Assembly: GCF_000422965.1 (NCBI RefSeq)
Contig: NZ_AUHB01000005.1
Span: 186,001-250,000 of the forward strand
Origin: Pleomorphomonas oryzae DSM 16300
GTDB taxonomy: Bacteria > Pseudomonadota > Alphaproteobacteria > Rhizobiales > Pleomorphomonadaceae
Direction of reading: 5' to 3'
Length of the DNA stretch: 64,000 bases
The translations under genes were made by a program, and so were the position numbers. The notes under the pieces are model-generated. The model was not told the DNA's origin. It did not search any database and saw only the letters and a program-made list of their open reading frames with translations. Positions 13,262-23,210 of this stretch are shown here, piece after piece (position 1 is the stretch's first letter; the number at the start of each line of letters is the position of its first letter).

Positions 13262-14509
13262 ATGGCGGCGGCAGGCCTCGATTTCGGCACGTCCAACACC
13301 ACGCTCGGCGTCGTTACCGGCGGCCGGGCCGACATGGTGCGTCTCGAGGACGACGAGGAGACGCTGCCGAGCGCCACCTTCTACCACCAGGATGGTTCGA
13401 TCTCGGTCGGACGTGCCGCCATTGCCGCCTATGTCGGCGGTGAGCATGGCCGTCTGATGCGGGCGCTGAAATCCGTCCTCGGTTCGGCGTTGATGGACGA
13501 GACGACGCTGGTCGGCCGAAGCCGCGTCAAGTTCCGCGACGTTCTGAAGCGATATCTGTCCGAGGTGAAGAAACGTGGCGAGGCGGCGGCCGGTGCGCCG
13601 CTCACCCACCTTGTTCATGGCCGGCCGGTGCATTTCGTCGACGGCAATGCCGAGGCCGATCGTCTGGCCGAGGCGACGCTGTATGCTATCGCCCACGATC
13701 TCGGCTTTAAGGAAGTTTCCTTCCAATACGAACCGATCGCCGCCAGCCTCGACTACGAGCAGCAGCTGTCGCATGAAGAGCTGGCGCTGATCGCCGACAT
13801 CGGCGGCGGTACCTCCGACTTTTCGATTGTCCGCCTCGGGCCGGAACGGGCCAAGAAGGCCGAGCGCGCGTCCGACGTGCTGGCCAACGACGGCGTTCGC
13901 ATCGGCGGCACCGACTTCGACCGCCACCTGAACCTCGGCACAGTCATGCCGCTGCTCGGCTTTCGCTCCAAGCTTGCGCGCGGCGAACTCGATGTCCCTT
14001 CCGTCTATTACCACGACCTTTCCACATGGTCGGCGATCAACCGCCTCTATGAGCCACGCATTCATCGCGAACTCATCGACCTCGAAAAGCGCGCTGCCGA
14101 GCCGCACCTCATCCACCGCTTGATGCGCGTCGTCGACGACGAGCGCGGCCATACCCTCGCCATCGAGGTGGAGGCGGCAAAGATCGCCGTCGCCGAGAAC
14201 GGCGCGGTCACCGTGCCCTTCGACTGGCTGGAAAAAGGTCTGTTCACCCACATCGACCACGCCAGCCTGGTCGGTTACACCGGCGATCTTGCCAGCCGGA
14301 TTGGCGCCCGTGTCGATGCCTGCCTCGCGGCCGCCGGCGTCACGGCCAGTGACATCGACGCCGTGTTTCTGACCGGCGGTTCCACTCGGCTGGAACATGT
14401 GCGCGCCGCCATCCTGGCGGCGGTGCCGGAGGCCCGCGTCGTCACGGGCAACGTGTTCGGTTCGGTCGGTACCGGGCTCGCTGTCGAGGCGGCGCGCCGC
14501 TACGGCTGA
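13262..14509 (+). CDS. Hsp70-family protein, YegD-like
   Basis: Actin-fold ATPase related to DnaK but without the substrate-binding and lid domains (415 residues against about 640 in DnaK), which places it with YegD-type proteins of poorly known role. Nucleotide-binding motifs are visible: GLDFGTSNTTLGV at the N-terminus (phosphate 1), ADIGGGTSDFSIV near residue 178 (phosphate 2) and FLTGGSTRLEHVR near 365 (adenosine). The conserved DFGTSNS-type variant rather than DLGTTNS of DnaK supports YegD. The start follows GGAGAGCGGTC. The gene stands alone, followed 70 bp later by a small secreted protein. Confidence 0.88.
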   Translation: MAAAGLDFGTSNTTLGVVTGGRADMVRLEDDEETLPSATFYHQDGSISVGRAAIAAYVGGEHGRLMRALKSVLGSALMDETTLVGRSRVKFRDVLKRYLSEVKKRGEAAAGAPLTHLVHGRPVHFVDGNAEADRLAEATLYAIAHDLGFKEVSFQYEPIAASLDYEQQLSHEELALIADIGGGTSDFSIVRLGPERAKKAERASDVLANDGVRIGGTDFDRHLNLGTVMPLLGFRSKLARGELDVPSVYYHDLSTWSAINRLYEPRIHRELIDLEKRAAEPHLIHRLMRVVDDERGHTLAIEVEAAKIAVAENGAVTVPFDWLEKGLFTHIDHASLVGYTGDLASRIGARVDACLAAAGVTASDIDAVFLTGGSTRLEHVRAAILAAVPEARVVTGNVFGSVGTGLAVEAARRYG

Positions 14510-14578
14510 TGCCGAAAGTCGCGCTTGCCGGTACGACTGGCCGGGTGCCAGATGCCCCAACCTGGTGGGGAGTGATTC

Positions 14579-15061
14579 ATGAAAGTCCGTTATTTAACAG
14601 TGCTCGCCGTCGTCTTGGCGACGCCGGCATTGGCCGGCGATTGCGAAGCGTGGAAAGCCGGGCTTGAGGAGGACGAGGGCGGTGCGATGATGACCGCCTC
14701 GATCTGCGCCACCGATCGACCGGATGACATTTTGCAGATCACCTGCGGCGGCGAGGGCAAGCTGGGGCTGCGCTTCTTGCCCGCGACGGGCGACGATTTC
14801 CCGCCCAAGGGCGACATGAACTATCGCGCCTCATTTGTCTTTGCGAGCGGACCGCTTAGCGCCGAAGTCACCCTGCGCTATGAGGCCATGGACGGAGCCT
14901 TGGCCGCGACGCCCCGTCGCGACAGCGATCTAGTCCGCATTCTGAAGTCCTCAGATGCTCTGACCATAACCGACAAGACCGGCGTATTGCCGACCGCGAC
15001 CTTCGAGCTCAAGGGATCGTCAAAAGCGATCGGCAAGGTCGAGCGGGCTTGCTACAGCTGA
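14579..15061 (+). CDS. Small secreted protein of unknown function
   Basis: A 160-residue protein with a clear Sec signal peptide (MKVRYLTVLAVVLATPALA, cleavage before GDCEAW). The mature part has four cysteines (in GDCEAW, SICATD, ITCGGE and the near-terminal RACYS), which could form two disulfides in the periplasm. The C-terminal TFELKGSSKAIGKVERAC resembles the end of IalB-like or similar small periplasmic proteins, but this is a weak likeness. The start has a good ribosome-binding site (GGGGAGTGATTC). Function not recognised. Confidence 0.75.
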   Translation: MKVRYLTVLAVVLATPALAGDCEAWKAGLEEDEGGAMMTASICATDRPDDILQITCGGEGKLGLRFLPATGDDFPPKGDMNYRASFVFASGPLSAEVTLRYEAMDGALAATPRRDSDLVRILKSSDALTITDKTGVLPTATFELKGSSKAIGKVERACYS

Positions 15062-15206
15062 TCATGGTGCTGGGCATGAGTGCAATTTGGTGCCGAGCTC
15101 TCCGCTAACCATCTTCTAACAGTGCGGGCTCTTCGGCCTTTCTGCGCTCTGTGATTGCAGGTATCTTTGCCGTCATCCCAGTTGGACTGCTAGGCAAGGG
15201 ACGGCG

Positions 15207-15944
15207 ATGCACTCGGGGGATAAATTTACGATCGGTCGGGTGTTTTCTCTCCTGCCGAAGGTGCTCGGACAGGAGTCCATATCCCTATGGCAGTACCTCG
15301 GTTCGCTCGCCGCGATCCTGGGATTTTTGCGGATCGCGCTGGAGCAAGGAACCAGGGTGCCCAGCCCAGGCTCCGGGCACCTGACGGCATTGGCTTTTTC
15401 GGTCATCTCGGGCGCGGCATCCGGCTTGGTTCATTGCGCCGCCATTCAAGCCGCCGACATGCGCTTGAACGGCACACCCGTGCAGGCCAGCGCGGCGCTA
15501 CATGCCAGCTTCAGCCGGTTCTGGCCCTACGTCGGCTTGTCGGTTTTGCTAAGCCTGGTTCTATTCGTTGGCTTCCTGGCGCTTGTCATTCCGGGCATCT
15601 TTGTGCTGGTCGTCTTTTCGTTGGCGTTGCCAGCGCTGGTCATCCGGCGAACCGGCGTCTTCGATAGCCTCCGCGCAAGCTGGACAATGACGAAGGGGCA
15701 CAGGCTGGAGATCCTGGGCTTCTGGCTTGTCTTTGGGCTCGCTTCCGGCCTGCTCTTCACCGCGGTCTTTCTGCTGGCAATAGTTGTTCTTTATCTGACC
15801 GGCCTCGCTGGCGGTTTCGGACAGACACTGCTGGCTCTCATTATCGATGCGTTCTTGTCGAGTCTTGTTCTGGTGGTAGGTGGCGCGGTTTCCGCCACAA
15901 TGTTCCGCCTCATCGAGGTAGACGCCGCCGCCGCGCCCGCCTGA
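15207..15944 (+). CDS. Multi-pass membrane protein of unknown function
   Basis: A 245-residue integral membrane protein with about six hydrophobic segments (near 29-45, 63-82, 107-130, 131-147, 172-195 and 206-228). The cytoplasmic stretch SLRASWTMTKGHRLEILGFW matches the pattern (L-R-x-S-W-x-L-T-x-G-H/R) of YciC/DUF7847-like and glycerophosphodiesterase-membrane-domain proteins, whose function is unknown. It converges on the aroE-like gene (5 bp between stops). The ATG at 15207 follows AAGGGACGGCG and is the likely start. Confidence 0.72.
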   Translation: MHSGDKFTIGRVFSLLPKVLGQESISLWQYLGSLAAILGFLRIALEQGTRVPSPGSGHLTALAFSVISGAASGLVHCAAIQAADMRLNGTPVQASAALHASFSRFWPYVGLSVLLSLVLFVGFLALVIPGIFVLVVFSLALPALVIRRTGVFDSLRASWTMTKGHRLEILGFWLVFGLASGLLFTAVFLLAIVVLYLTGLAGGFGQTLLALIIDAFLSSLVLVVGGAVSATMFRLIEVDAAAAPA

Positions 15945-15948
15945 TCAC

Positions 15949-16776
15949 TTAGCCGCTCCTGGCGAAGACGGCTGCCTCCTTCACCTTCTCCTCGCTGGGG
16001 TGGACGCCGGTGTAGAGCACGAACTGCTCCAATGCCTGCAGCACGGCGACATCTGCGCCGGAGATCCGCTTGCGGCCGGCCTTTTCCGCCGCCCGCATCA
16101 GCGGGGTTTCGATGGGCAACGCCACCACGTCGAACACCGTCTCCGCCGCTTCGATTGCCTCTGGCGGAAAAGCGAGGGTTTCGGCCTCGGTGCCGCCAGC
16201 CATGCCGATAGGCGTGGCGTTGATGATCAGCGGCGCCGTCAGTCCTTCCGCCGTCCCGGCCCAATCAAAGCCATAGATCTCGGCGAGCGCTTGCCCGGTC
16301 GCGGCATTGCGGGCAATGACGATGCCGGAGCGGTGGCCGCGGTTGCGCAAGGCGGCCGCCACCGCCTTGGCCATGCCGCCGGAGCCGGCCAGCAGGAAGG
16401 GGGTCGAAGGCGCGATCTCAGCGTGATCGAGCAGGTCGAGCACGGCGCTATAGTCGGTGTTGTAGCCGGTTAGCCAGCCCTCGTCGTTGACGATGGTATT
16501 GACGCTGTCGATGGCCGCTGCCGATCCCTCGATATGGTCGAGAAGCGGGATAACAGCCTCCTTGAACGGCATGGAGATGGCGCAGCCGCGGATGCCGAGC
16601 GCCCGAATGCCACCGATCGCCGCCGGCAGATCCTTGGTGGTGAAGGCCTTGTAGATGTAATCGAGGCCGGTGAGCTCGTAGAGCCGGTTGTGAAAGCGCG
16701 AGCCGAACTTTCCGGGGCGGCCGGCCAGGGACATGCAGAGTTTTGTCGACGGACCGATGGCTGGCTTATCGGGCAT
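15949..16776 (-). CDS. Shikimate 5-dehydrogenase-like protein
   Basis: A 275-residue AroE-superfamily protein. The substrate-binding N-terminal domain and the Rossmann-fold C-terminal domain are both present. The catalytic Lys lies in ISMPFKEAVIPLLDH, and NTDYSAVLDLLDH supplies the conserved Asp. The nucleotide loop is LLAGSGGMAKAVAAALRNRG (GSGGMAKA instead of the GAGGAARA of AroE). These features and GCAISMPFKE in place of G-x-N-V-T-x-P-x-K point to the SdhL/HI0607-like subgroup rather than the biosynthetic AroE, so the true substrate is uncertain. A strong ribosome-binding site (AAGGAGG) precedes the ATG. Confidence 0.82.
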   Translation of the reverse strand: MPDKPAIGPSTKLCMSLAGRPGKFGSRFHNRLYELTGLDYIYKAFTTKDLPAAIGGIRALGIRGCAISMPFKEAVIPLLDHIEGSAAAIDSVNTIVNDEGWLTGYNTDYSAVLDLLDHAEIAPSTPFLLAGSGGMAKAVAAALRNRGHRSGIVIARNAATGQALAEIYGFDWAGTAEGLTAPLIINATPIGMAGGTEAETLAFPPEAIEAAETVFDVVALPIETPLMRAAEKAGRKRISGADVAVLQALEQFVLYTGVHPSEEKVKEAAVFARSG

Positions 16777-16869
16777 GTTCCGGCCTCCTTATGTAAAACC
16801 AAGCGATGATAGGCGCTCGGCGACCTGCCGGAAAGCGGTCGGCGGCCGGCTATCCCCCGCGCCGCAATG

Positions 16870-16900
16870 AAAAAGCCGCCCGGCCTTGCGGCGGGGCGGC
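16870..16900 (-). terminator. Rho-independent terminator of glnA
   Basis: GC-rich hairpin (gccgccc at 16875-16881 with gggcggc at 16894-16900, plus internal pairing) followed on the minus strand by five T residues. It lies 51 bp beyond the glnA stop codon. Confidence 0.8.
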
Positions 16901-16950
16901 TCATTCGAACCGGACGCCTTCAAGGCGCCCGGCCAATCCAAGGACGTGCC

Positions 16951-18360
16951 TCAGACCGAGTAGTACATATCGAACTCGATCGGATGCGGGGTCATCTCGT
17001 AGCGCATGTTCTCTTCCATCTTCAGATCGATCCAGCTGTCGATGAAATCGTCATCCATGACGCCACCGGCCTTCAGGAAGTCGCGGTCGGCGTCGAGCGA
17101 GGCCAGGGCTTCGCGCAGCGAGCCGCAGACGGTCGGGATCGACTTGAGCTCTTCCGGCGGCAGGTCGTAGAGGTTCTTGTCCATGGCATCGCCCGGATGG
17201 ATCTTGTTCTTGATACCATCGAGGCCGGCCATGAGCAGCGCGACGAAGCAGAGGTAGGGGTTGGCGGCCGGATCCGGGAAACGGGTCTCGACGCGCTTGG
17301 CCTTGGGGTTTGTCGTGTAGGGGATGCGGCAGGAAGCCGAACGGTTACGAGCCGAGTAGGCGAGCAGAACCGGCGCCTCGTAGCCCGGAACCAGACGCTT
17401 GTAGCTGTTGGTGGACGGGTTGGAGAAGGCGTTGATCGCCTTGGCGTGCTTCAGGATACCGCCGATGTAGTAGAGGCAGGTCTCGCTGAGGTCGTTGTAC
17501 TGGTTGCCGGCGAACACCGGCTTGCCGTCCTTCCAGATCGACTGGTGGACGTGCATGCCCGAGCCGTTGTCGCCGAACACCGGCTTCGGCATGAAGGTGG
17601 CCGTCTTGCCGTAGGCATGGGCAACCTGATGGATCGCATACTTGTAGATCTGCAGGTGGTCGGCCATGCGAGTCAGCGTCGAGAACTTCATGCCAAGCTC
17701 ATGCTGGGCGGAAGCGACCTCGTGGTGGTGCTTCTCAACGACGACGCCCATCTCGGCCATGGCCGACAGCATCTCGGAGCGCATGTCCTGCAGGCTGTCG
17801 ATCGGCGGAACCGGGAAATAGCCGCCCTTGGTGCGGACGCGATGGCCGAGGTTGCCCGACTCGTATTCCGTGTCGCCGTTGGTCGGCAGCTCGACCATGT
17901 CGAGCTTGAAGCCCGTGTTGTAAGGCGTTGCCGAGAAGCGGACGTCGTCGAACACGAAGAACTCGGCTTCCGGACCGAAGAAGACGGTGTCGCCGATGCC
18001 GAGCGAGGCAACGTAGGCCTCAGCCTTCTTGGCGATCGAGCGCGGGTCGCGGCTGTAGGACTGGCCGGAGACCGGGTCGACGATATCGCAAACGATGACC
18101 AGCGTGGTCTGGGCGAAGAACGGATCGATGAAGGCCGTTTCCGGATCGAGGATCAGCGTCATGTCGGATTCGTTGATCGCCTTCCAGCCGGCGATCGACG
18201 AACCATCGAAGGCGGTGCCGTTCTCGAGCATATCCTCGTCGACGAGGCCGATGTCGAACGTCACGTGCTGCCACTTGCCGCGCGGGTCGGTAAAGCGCAG
18301 GTCAACGTACTTGACGTCGTTGTCCTTAATCATTTTCAGAACGTCAGCACCAGTGGTCAT
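16951..18360 (-). CDS. glnA: Glutamine synthetase type I
   Basis: ATP-dependent ligation of ammonia to glutamate, the main ammonium assimilation step. The 469-residue length is that of GS-I. Visible active-site motifs: FDGSSIAGW, the metal-ligand stretch [38 protein letters not shown] and [10 protein letters not shown]. The adenylylation motif [10 protein letters not shown] places the modified tyrosine at residue 398, so GlnE control is expected. It follows glnB with 120 bp between, is preceded by a strong ribosome-binding site (AAAGGAAGGG) and ends at a terminator. Confidence 0.98.
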   Translation of the reverse strand: MTTGADVLKMIKDNDVKYVDLRFTDPRGKWQHVTFDIGLVDEDMLENGTAFDGSSIAGWKAINESDMTLILDPETAFIDPFFAQTTLVIVCDIVDPVSGQSYSRDPRSIAKKAEAYVASLGIGDTVFFGPEAEFFVFDDVRFSATPYNTGFKLDMVELPTNGDTEYESGNLGHRVRTKGGYFPVPPIDSLQDMRSEMLSAMAEMGVVVEKHHHEVASAQHELGMKFSTLTRMADHLQIYKYAIHQVAHAYGKTATFMPKPVFGDNGSGMHVHQSIWKDGKPVFAGNQYNDLSETCLYYIGGILKHAKAINAFSNPSTNSYKRLVPGYEAPVLLAYSARNRSASCRIPYTTNPKAKRVETRFPDPAANPYLCFVALLMAGLDGIKNKIHPGDAMDKNLYDLPPEELKSIPTVCGSLREALASLDADRDFLKAGGVMDDDFIDSWIDLKMEENMRYEMTPHPIEFDMYYSV

Positions 18361-18480
18361 TTGCCCTTCCTTTCGGGTTTTCTGGTCTTGTCGGAGGGCT
18401 GAGTGGCTGGAAAATGGCCGATCTCAACTCTCCAATTCCTGGATTGTCCTTGCCACGCCCACCTTCCGATGGGCTTGGCA

Positions 18481-19200
<720 letters not shown>

Positions 19201-20754
19201 ATGAATGGCGAACTGCTGCTGACCCCAGCCGAAATGGCGCGCGCCGATGCAATGACCATCGCAAGTGGTGTTTCCGGCGAGCGACTGATGGAGAGCGCCG
19301 GTTACGCCGTCGCTGATGTTATCTGTGCTCGCTTCAGCCAGGGGGCACGCGCCACGGTGCTCTGCGGCATGGGCAACAATGGCGGCGACGGCTTCGTCAT
19401 CGCTCGGGTTCTGAAGCAGCGTGGCTTCATCGTGCGCGTGGCGCTTGCCTTGCCCGAGGGAATGACGACGCGTGACCTCAAAGGCGATGCCGCCAATGCC
19501 GAGAGGGCTTGGCGCGGTGAGACCGTGGCGGCGACGCCCGCTCTTTTTGATGGCGCGATGCTTATCGTCGACGCGCTCTATGGTGCCGGCCTCAGTCGCG
19601 ACGTGTCCGGCCGGGACGCCGAGCTGATCGCCGCCGTCAGTGCTGCCCGAGCCGGCGGGGCACGCGTCTATGCCGTCGATCTGCCAAGCGGCATCGATGG
19701 GCGGACCGGCGAGGTGCGGGGTGCGGCCATCATGGCCGATGAGACCGTCACCTTCTTCCGCCGCAAGCCGGGGCATCTGCTCCTGCCCGGTCGCACGCAT
19801 TGCGGCCAGTTGCGCCTCGCCCAGATCGGCATCGGTGCCACCGTGCTGGTGGAGATTGCTCCGAGGGCCGCCGCCAACGGACCGGCGCTTTGGGCCGAAT
19901 ACTGGCCGCATGCTGCTGTCGACAGCCATAAATACAGCCGCGGTGCGACACTGGTCGCGTCGGGGCCGGTCATGTCCTGTGGTGCTGCCCGTCTCGCTGC
20001 CGAGGCGGCGCTCCGAGCCGGGGCTGGCATCGTCACCGTCGCGACGCCTCCGGACGCTGTCGCCGCCGTTGCTGCGTGGCGCGCCGCTTTCGTCGTCAAG
20101 CCGGCCGCCGACATGGCGGCACTCGCCGATCTTCTCGCCGAGCCGCGTCTGCGGTCCGCGGTGCTGGGGCCGGGGCTCGGCCTCGGTGAGGAGGTCTGGC
20201 CGGCTATCCGCGCCGCATTGGACGGCGAGATGGCTCTGGTGCTGGATGCCGACGCCATCACCCAGGCTTCGCGCCGCCCGGACGAGGCCTTCGCTGCCAT
20301 CAAGGCGCGCAAGGCTGGTGTGGTGCTCACGCCGCACGAGGGCGAGTTCAAACGTCTTTTCCCGGAGGTTGGCGGCTCGAAACTCGACCGCGCCCGTGCG
20401 GCGGCCGCACAATCCGGCGCCGTCGTGTTGCTCAAGGGCCCCGATACGGTGATCGCCCATCCTGACGGTCGCGCCACGATCAACGAGAATGGTACGGCGG
20501 CACTCGCCACCGCCGGTTCGGGCGACGTGCTGGCCGGCATCATCGGCGGCCTGCTGGCTGCCGGCTGTCCTGCCTTCGAAGCAGCGGCGCTTGCCGCCTG
20601 GATGCACGGTGAGGCCGGACGGATCGCCGGTCCCGGCTCGCTTGCCGACGAGATCGCGTCGGCGCTGCGGGATGTGCTCGCCAAAGGCTGTCCGGAAGCG
20701 AACGTGCCATTCGAGGATCGGCAAGAAGACGATACCGTCGTTGCCACGGACTGA
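19201..20754 (+). CDS. nnr: Bifunctional NAD(P)H-hydrate epimerase / ADP-dependent dehydratase
   Basis: Repairs hydrated NAD(P)H: the N-terminal NnrE domain (about 1-215) interconverts R and S forms and the C-terminal NnrD domain (about 225-510) dehydrates the S form using ADP. Motifs: GNNGGDGFVIAR, VDALYGAG and VDLPSGIDGRTGEV in NnrE; SHKYSRGATLVASG, LDADAIT, LTPHEGEFKRLF and NGTAALATAGSGDVLAGIIGG in NnrD. The ATG at 19201 (517 residues) was chosen over one 18 bp upstream because GAGGGAGACGCC sits just before it. A position next to glnB is common in Hyphomicrobiales. Confidence 0.95.
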   Translation: MNGELLLTPAEMARADAMTIASGVSGERLMESAGYAVADVICARFSQGARATVLCGMGNNGGDGFVIARVLKQRGFIVRVALALPEGMTTRDLKGDAANAERAWRGETVAATPALFDGAMLIVDALYGAGLSRDVSGRDAELIAAVSAARAGGARVYAVDLPSGIDGRTGEVRGAAIMADETVTFFRRKPGHLLLPGRTHCGQLRLAQIGIGATVLVEIAPRAAANGPALWAEYWPHAAVDSHKYSRGATLVASGPVMSCGAARLAAEAALRAGAGIVTVATPPDAVAAVAAWRAAFVVKPAADMAALADLLAEPRLRSAVLGPGLGLGEEVWPAIRAALDGEMALVLDADAITQASRRPDEAFAAIKARKAGVVLTPHEGEFKRLFPEVGGSKLDRARAAAAQSGAVVLLKGPDTVIAHPDGRATINENGTAALATAGSGDVLAGIIGGLLAAGCPAFEAAALAAWMHGEAGRIAGPGSLADEIASALRDVLAKGCPEANVPFEDRQEDDTVVATD

Positions 20755-20998
20755 AGCAGCGACGCAGCGCCGACGTTGAAGCCGAAGCGGCAACGGAAAG
20801 CGGTTGCCGGAGCCCTCTTCATGAACCGCAGTACCAAAGCGCGCTTTCGGAAGAAACGCGGAATTCCGGGGTTTTTTGATCGTCGATTTGAGATTTTTGG
20901 ACAGGAGCGTCTATTTAGTCGAAAAAATGCCTGAGAGGGGTTTCCCTTTCGCCGACGAGCCGCTATATACCGCCCGTCGCCGCAAACACGGCGCTTGA

Positions 20999-21075
<77 letters not shown>

Positions 21076-21080
21076 AAATG

Positions 21081-21113
21081 AACCCGTTAAGTCAGTGACT
21101 TGACGGGTTTTTT
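21081..21113 (+). terminator. Terminator of tRNA-fMet
   Basis: Long hairpin built from aacccgt (21081-21087) and acgggtt (21103-21109) with further pairing of aagtca/tgactt inside, followed by a run of T. It begins 5 bp after the tRNA. Confidence 0.9.
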
Positions 21114-21199
21114 GTTGTTCAAAATCTGGGAGCGAAAACGCTTGTGGAAGCGCAAGGGAGTAAAGCACAGCGCGCAATTGGCGGCTCGTACTGTGAAAA
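21106..21199. repeat. Left copy of a direct repeat bracketing the accessory region
   Basis: From the terminator T-run on, this segment matches 60779-60853 in the same orientation. Shared blocks are gttcaaaatctgg (13 of 13) and a 54-bp block starting aagcgcaaggg with 5 mismatches; the left copy has about 16 extra bases between the blocks. It may mark an attachment or recombination site. Confidence 0.75.
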
Positions 21200-21303
21200 A
21201 TTGGCGAACTGGTCTTGCTCAGAGGCAACGCCTTTTGCGCGCTATTTTAGGCCAGCCAAGCAGAAGTCCCCTACATGGACGATGTGACGGCACGGCATTC
21301 CTA

Positions 21304-21549
21304 ATGGATCCGCGAGGCCGTCGGCACGGATACCCCTCCCATTTGCGCAATGTCCTGATCGAGTGCGCGTTCGACGGCTTGGTCGATGAGCGCTGGACGG
21401 ATGACATCCCCGCCGAATGGATACGCAATCTGTCCACCAACTCGCCCGACACCCCGATCTCGCGGCTCGAAGCGATGCGCGAGCGGATGAAGGCGGTCCT
21501 GCCGGACGCCGATGTTACCAACTATCACGCAATAATCCCCAGCCTCTAG
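21304..21549 (+). pseudogene. Truncated PIN-domain protein
   Basis: The frame reads YPSHLRNVLIECAFDGLV then DERWTDDIPAEWIRNL and AVLPDADVTNYHAIIPSL. This is the middle of a PIN-domain protein of a type common in Hyphomicrobiales (toxin-like ribonuclease, usual continuation LPDPDDRHVLAAAI). The N-terminal catalytic Asp segment (V-L-D-A-x-V) is lost or altered and a TAG stops the frame where the second half of the domain should follow. No antitoxin gene is seen beside it. It is taken as a remnant of a toxin-antitoxin or similar gene, next to the tRNA and repeat. Confidence 0.55.
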
Positions 21550-21866
21550 TAGAGTTTGGCCCATAGTGCATCCATCCAAGTCGAGGAAAGTGATTCGCCA
21601 TCAAAGCCTGGGATCAAACAGCCTAAAGGACTGACGTTCGATCGAAATACTTTACGATCGATGCACCTATACCTTGCTTTCGGCTATGGCTCTGACAGAA
21701 GAATCCACAACTTGGTAGCGTTCGACGCATGAGGATTGCAGCGAAGACTGAGAGCGGATGCGATTCACGCGACCTCCACACAACCTGTACAAAACCGCGA
21801 TACTCGAAAGGTATGTCGAGCGAAAGCCGATGCTGGCAGCAAGCCGGCCGAAACAAGGATTGCTCC

Positions 21867-22436
21867 ATGACTGAAATGTTTCGAAGACGCCACGGTATCA
21901 AATATCCGACGTCGATCCGCATCCTGCACTGGCTACGGGCAGTTCTGATCCTGGGGTTGATCGCGTGCGGCTGGTATATGACCGGGCGCGCCGAGGACGA
22001 CGCGACTGCCGGCATCTTGTATCCTAATCACAAGCAATTCGGGATATTGGTCTGGCTACTCGCGCTGTTGCATCTGGCTGTGCGCCAGCGTTACCATGCT
22101 GTGCTGCCGCATGCGCCAGAGGCCCTAAGGCCTTGGGAAAAGTCTCTTTCTTACGCAACCCATCGGCTGATCATCGCTTTGACGCTTCTCACGCCATTGC
22201 TGGGCTACGCCATGTCGAGCAGCCTCACTCAAGGCGACGGTGTGCCATTTTTCTTCCTCTCGCATGTGCCGGAGATCTTGCCGAAGAACGATACGGCATT
22301 CGCAGTGTTTCAGACGCTGCATAAATACTGTGCTTATCTCTTGCTGGCCTGTGTCGTTTTGCATGTAGCAGGTGCCATGAAGCATCGGCTGCAGGACAAG
22401 GGCGGCGAGACCGACGTTCTCCCGCGCATGCTTTAG
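21867..22436 (+). CDS. Cytochrome b561 family protein
   Basis: A 189-residue four-helix membrane cytochrome that probably binds two b-type haems and passes electrons from the quinone pool. The start MTEMFRRRHGIKYP follows AAGGATTGCTCC; the longer upstream frame is not protein-like. Haem-ligand candidates are His in SIRILHWLRAV, LLHLAVRQRYH, YATHRLIIAL and FQTLHKYCAYLLL with VVLHVAGAMKH. It has no partner gene (for example no YceI or catalase), stands alone, and lies between a dead PIN gene and IS fragments. Confidence 0.87.
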   Translation: MTEMFRRRHGIKYPTSIRILHWLRAVLILGLIACGWYMTGRAEDDATAGILYPNHKQFGILVWLLALLHLAVRQRYHAVLPHAPEALRPWEKSLSYATHRLIIALTLLTPLLGYAMSSSLTQGDGVPFFFLSHVPEILPKNDTAFAVFQTLHKYCAYLLLACVVLHVAGAMKHRLQDKGGETDVLPRML

Positions 22437-22546
22437 AATGCGCGGCGATGCCCTCTACAATGCTTCAGGTATGCGCCGCGTGCACAGAGACCGATCTGTC
22501 CCGCTTCCGTAAGGATCTCCAGGAAGCCTTCGCAATCGCTGCTATC

Positions 22547-22622
22547 GAGGAGAAGACGTCGTTCAGATGCTGGAGCGGTCTGCCGAATCGTTGGCTATCC
22601 GAAGGCAATCCGGGTCAATAAC
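22547..22622 (+). pseudogene. IS3-type transposase (OrfB) fragment, plus strand
   Basis: Read in two frames, the segment gives GEDVVQMLER and then, after a one-base shift, RIVGYPKAIRVNN. Together they match the rve region of IS3-family OrfB, normally continuing as RVDNGPEF with the second catalytic Asp. It stops at the palindromic element. It differs in sequence type from the fragment on the other side. Confidence 0.6.
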
Positions 22623-22696
22623 GTCCTATGGGACAACCGGAAAGTTGCTGAGATCTTTGGGCCCACTGCTCCTTTCCGTTCGTCTCATAGGACGTT
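22620..22696. repeat. 77-bp palindromic element (25-bp inverted repeats)
   Basis: The arms 22620-22644 and 22672-22696 are inverted repeats matching at 22 of 25 positions (outer part AACGTCCTATG/CATAGGACGTT), around a 27-bp spacer. Both flanking transposase fragments stop exactly at its edges. It has no coding capacity and could be a MITE-like insertion or two ends of a lost element. Confidence 0.65.
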
Positions 22697-23040
22697 GTCT
22701 GAGACGATCATCTTCGGCTTGCCGCGCTCGGCGATCAGCCGATCGAACTCGCGAACCACAGGGACACCCGACAATGAGGTGTCTGCCAACAGCGCTAAGC
22801 ATTCGCGTGTGCAGTCATCGACAACCGTGAGGATGCGGAAGGGCCGTCCATCGGTGCGCTGGTCCGAGACAAAATCGAGGGTCCAGCGTTCGTTGGGGGC
22901 GAGCGGTAAAGCATTGACGCCCGTGTGCCGATCGCCCGCTTCCGGCCAACACGCCGCCGCACCGTCAGCTTCTCCTCCCGATAAAGACGGAGCAGCTTCT
23001 TGTGTTTGTCGCCTCATGAGCGCGACAGCTGCTCGGCGGA
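22694..23040 (-). pseudogene. IS3-family transposase (OrfB) fragment, minus strand
   Basis: The frame carries LAPNERWTLDFVSDQ, FRILTVVDDCTRECLAL and PKMIVSDN, the first two catalytic Asp regions of the DDE integrase core. The reading is shifted upstream (the part before ALPLAPNERW is in the wrong frame compared with intact relatives) and the protein is cut right after VSDN, where NGTELTS should follow, by the palindromic element. It is non-functional. Confidence 0.8.
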
Positions 23041-23210
23041 CAGAATGATAATTTGACCGGCGCGTTCAATTGAAGTCTCACCTTTTCGATCCCTGTTTCA
23101 CTCCGGTCGGTAGATGCTCCATCGTCGCTGCCAACCCACGCTTGGATCCTGGGACGTTCCGAAGGAAGAGGCTCCTTTCGTGATGGTGCGGGAATCGGTG
23201 ATCGGCGTAT

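Larger units (their letters stand above)
22437..23210. other. Region of transposon debris (774 bp)
   Basis: Between the cytochrome b561 stop and the outer-membrane efflux gene there is no intact gene. It contains two IS3-type transposase fragments in opposite orientation (22547-22622 plus strand, 22694-23040 minus strand) around a 77-bp palindromic element (22620-22696). The rest shows nothing recognisable. Confidence 0.7.
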
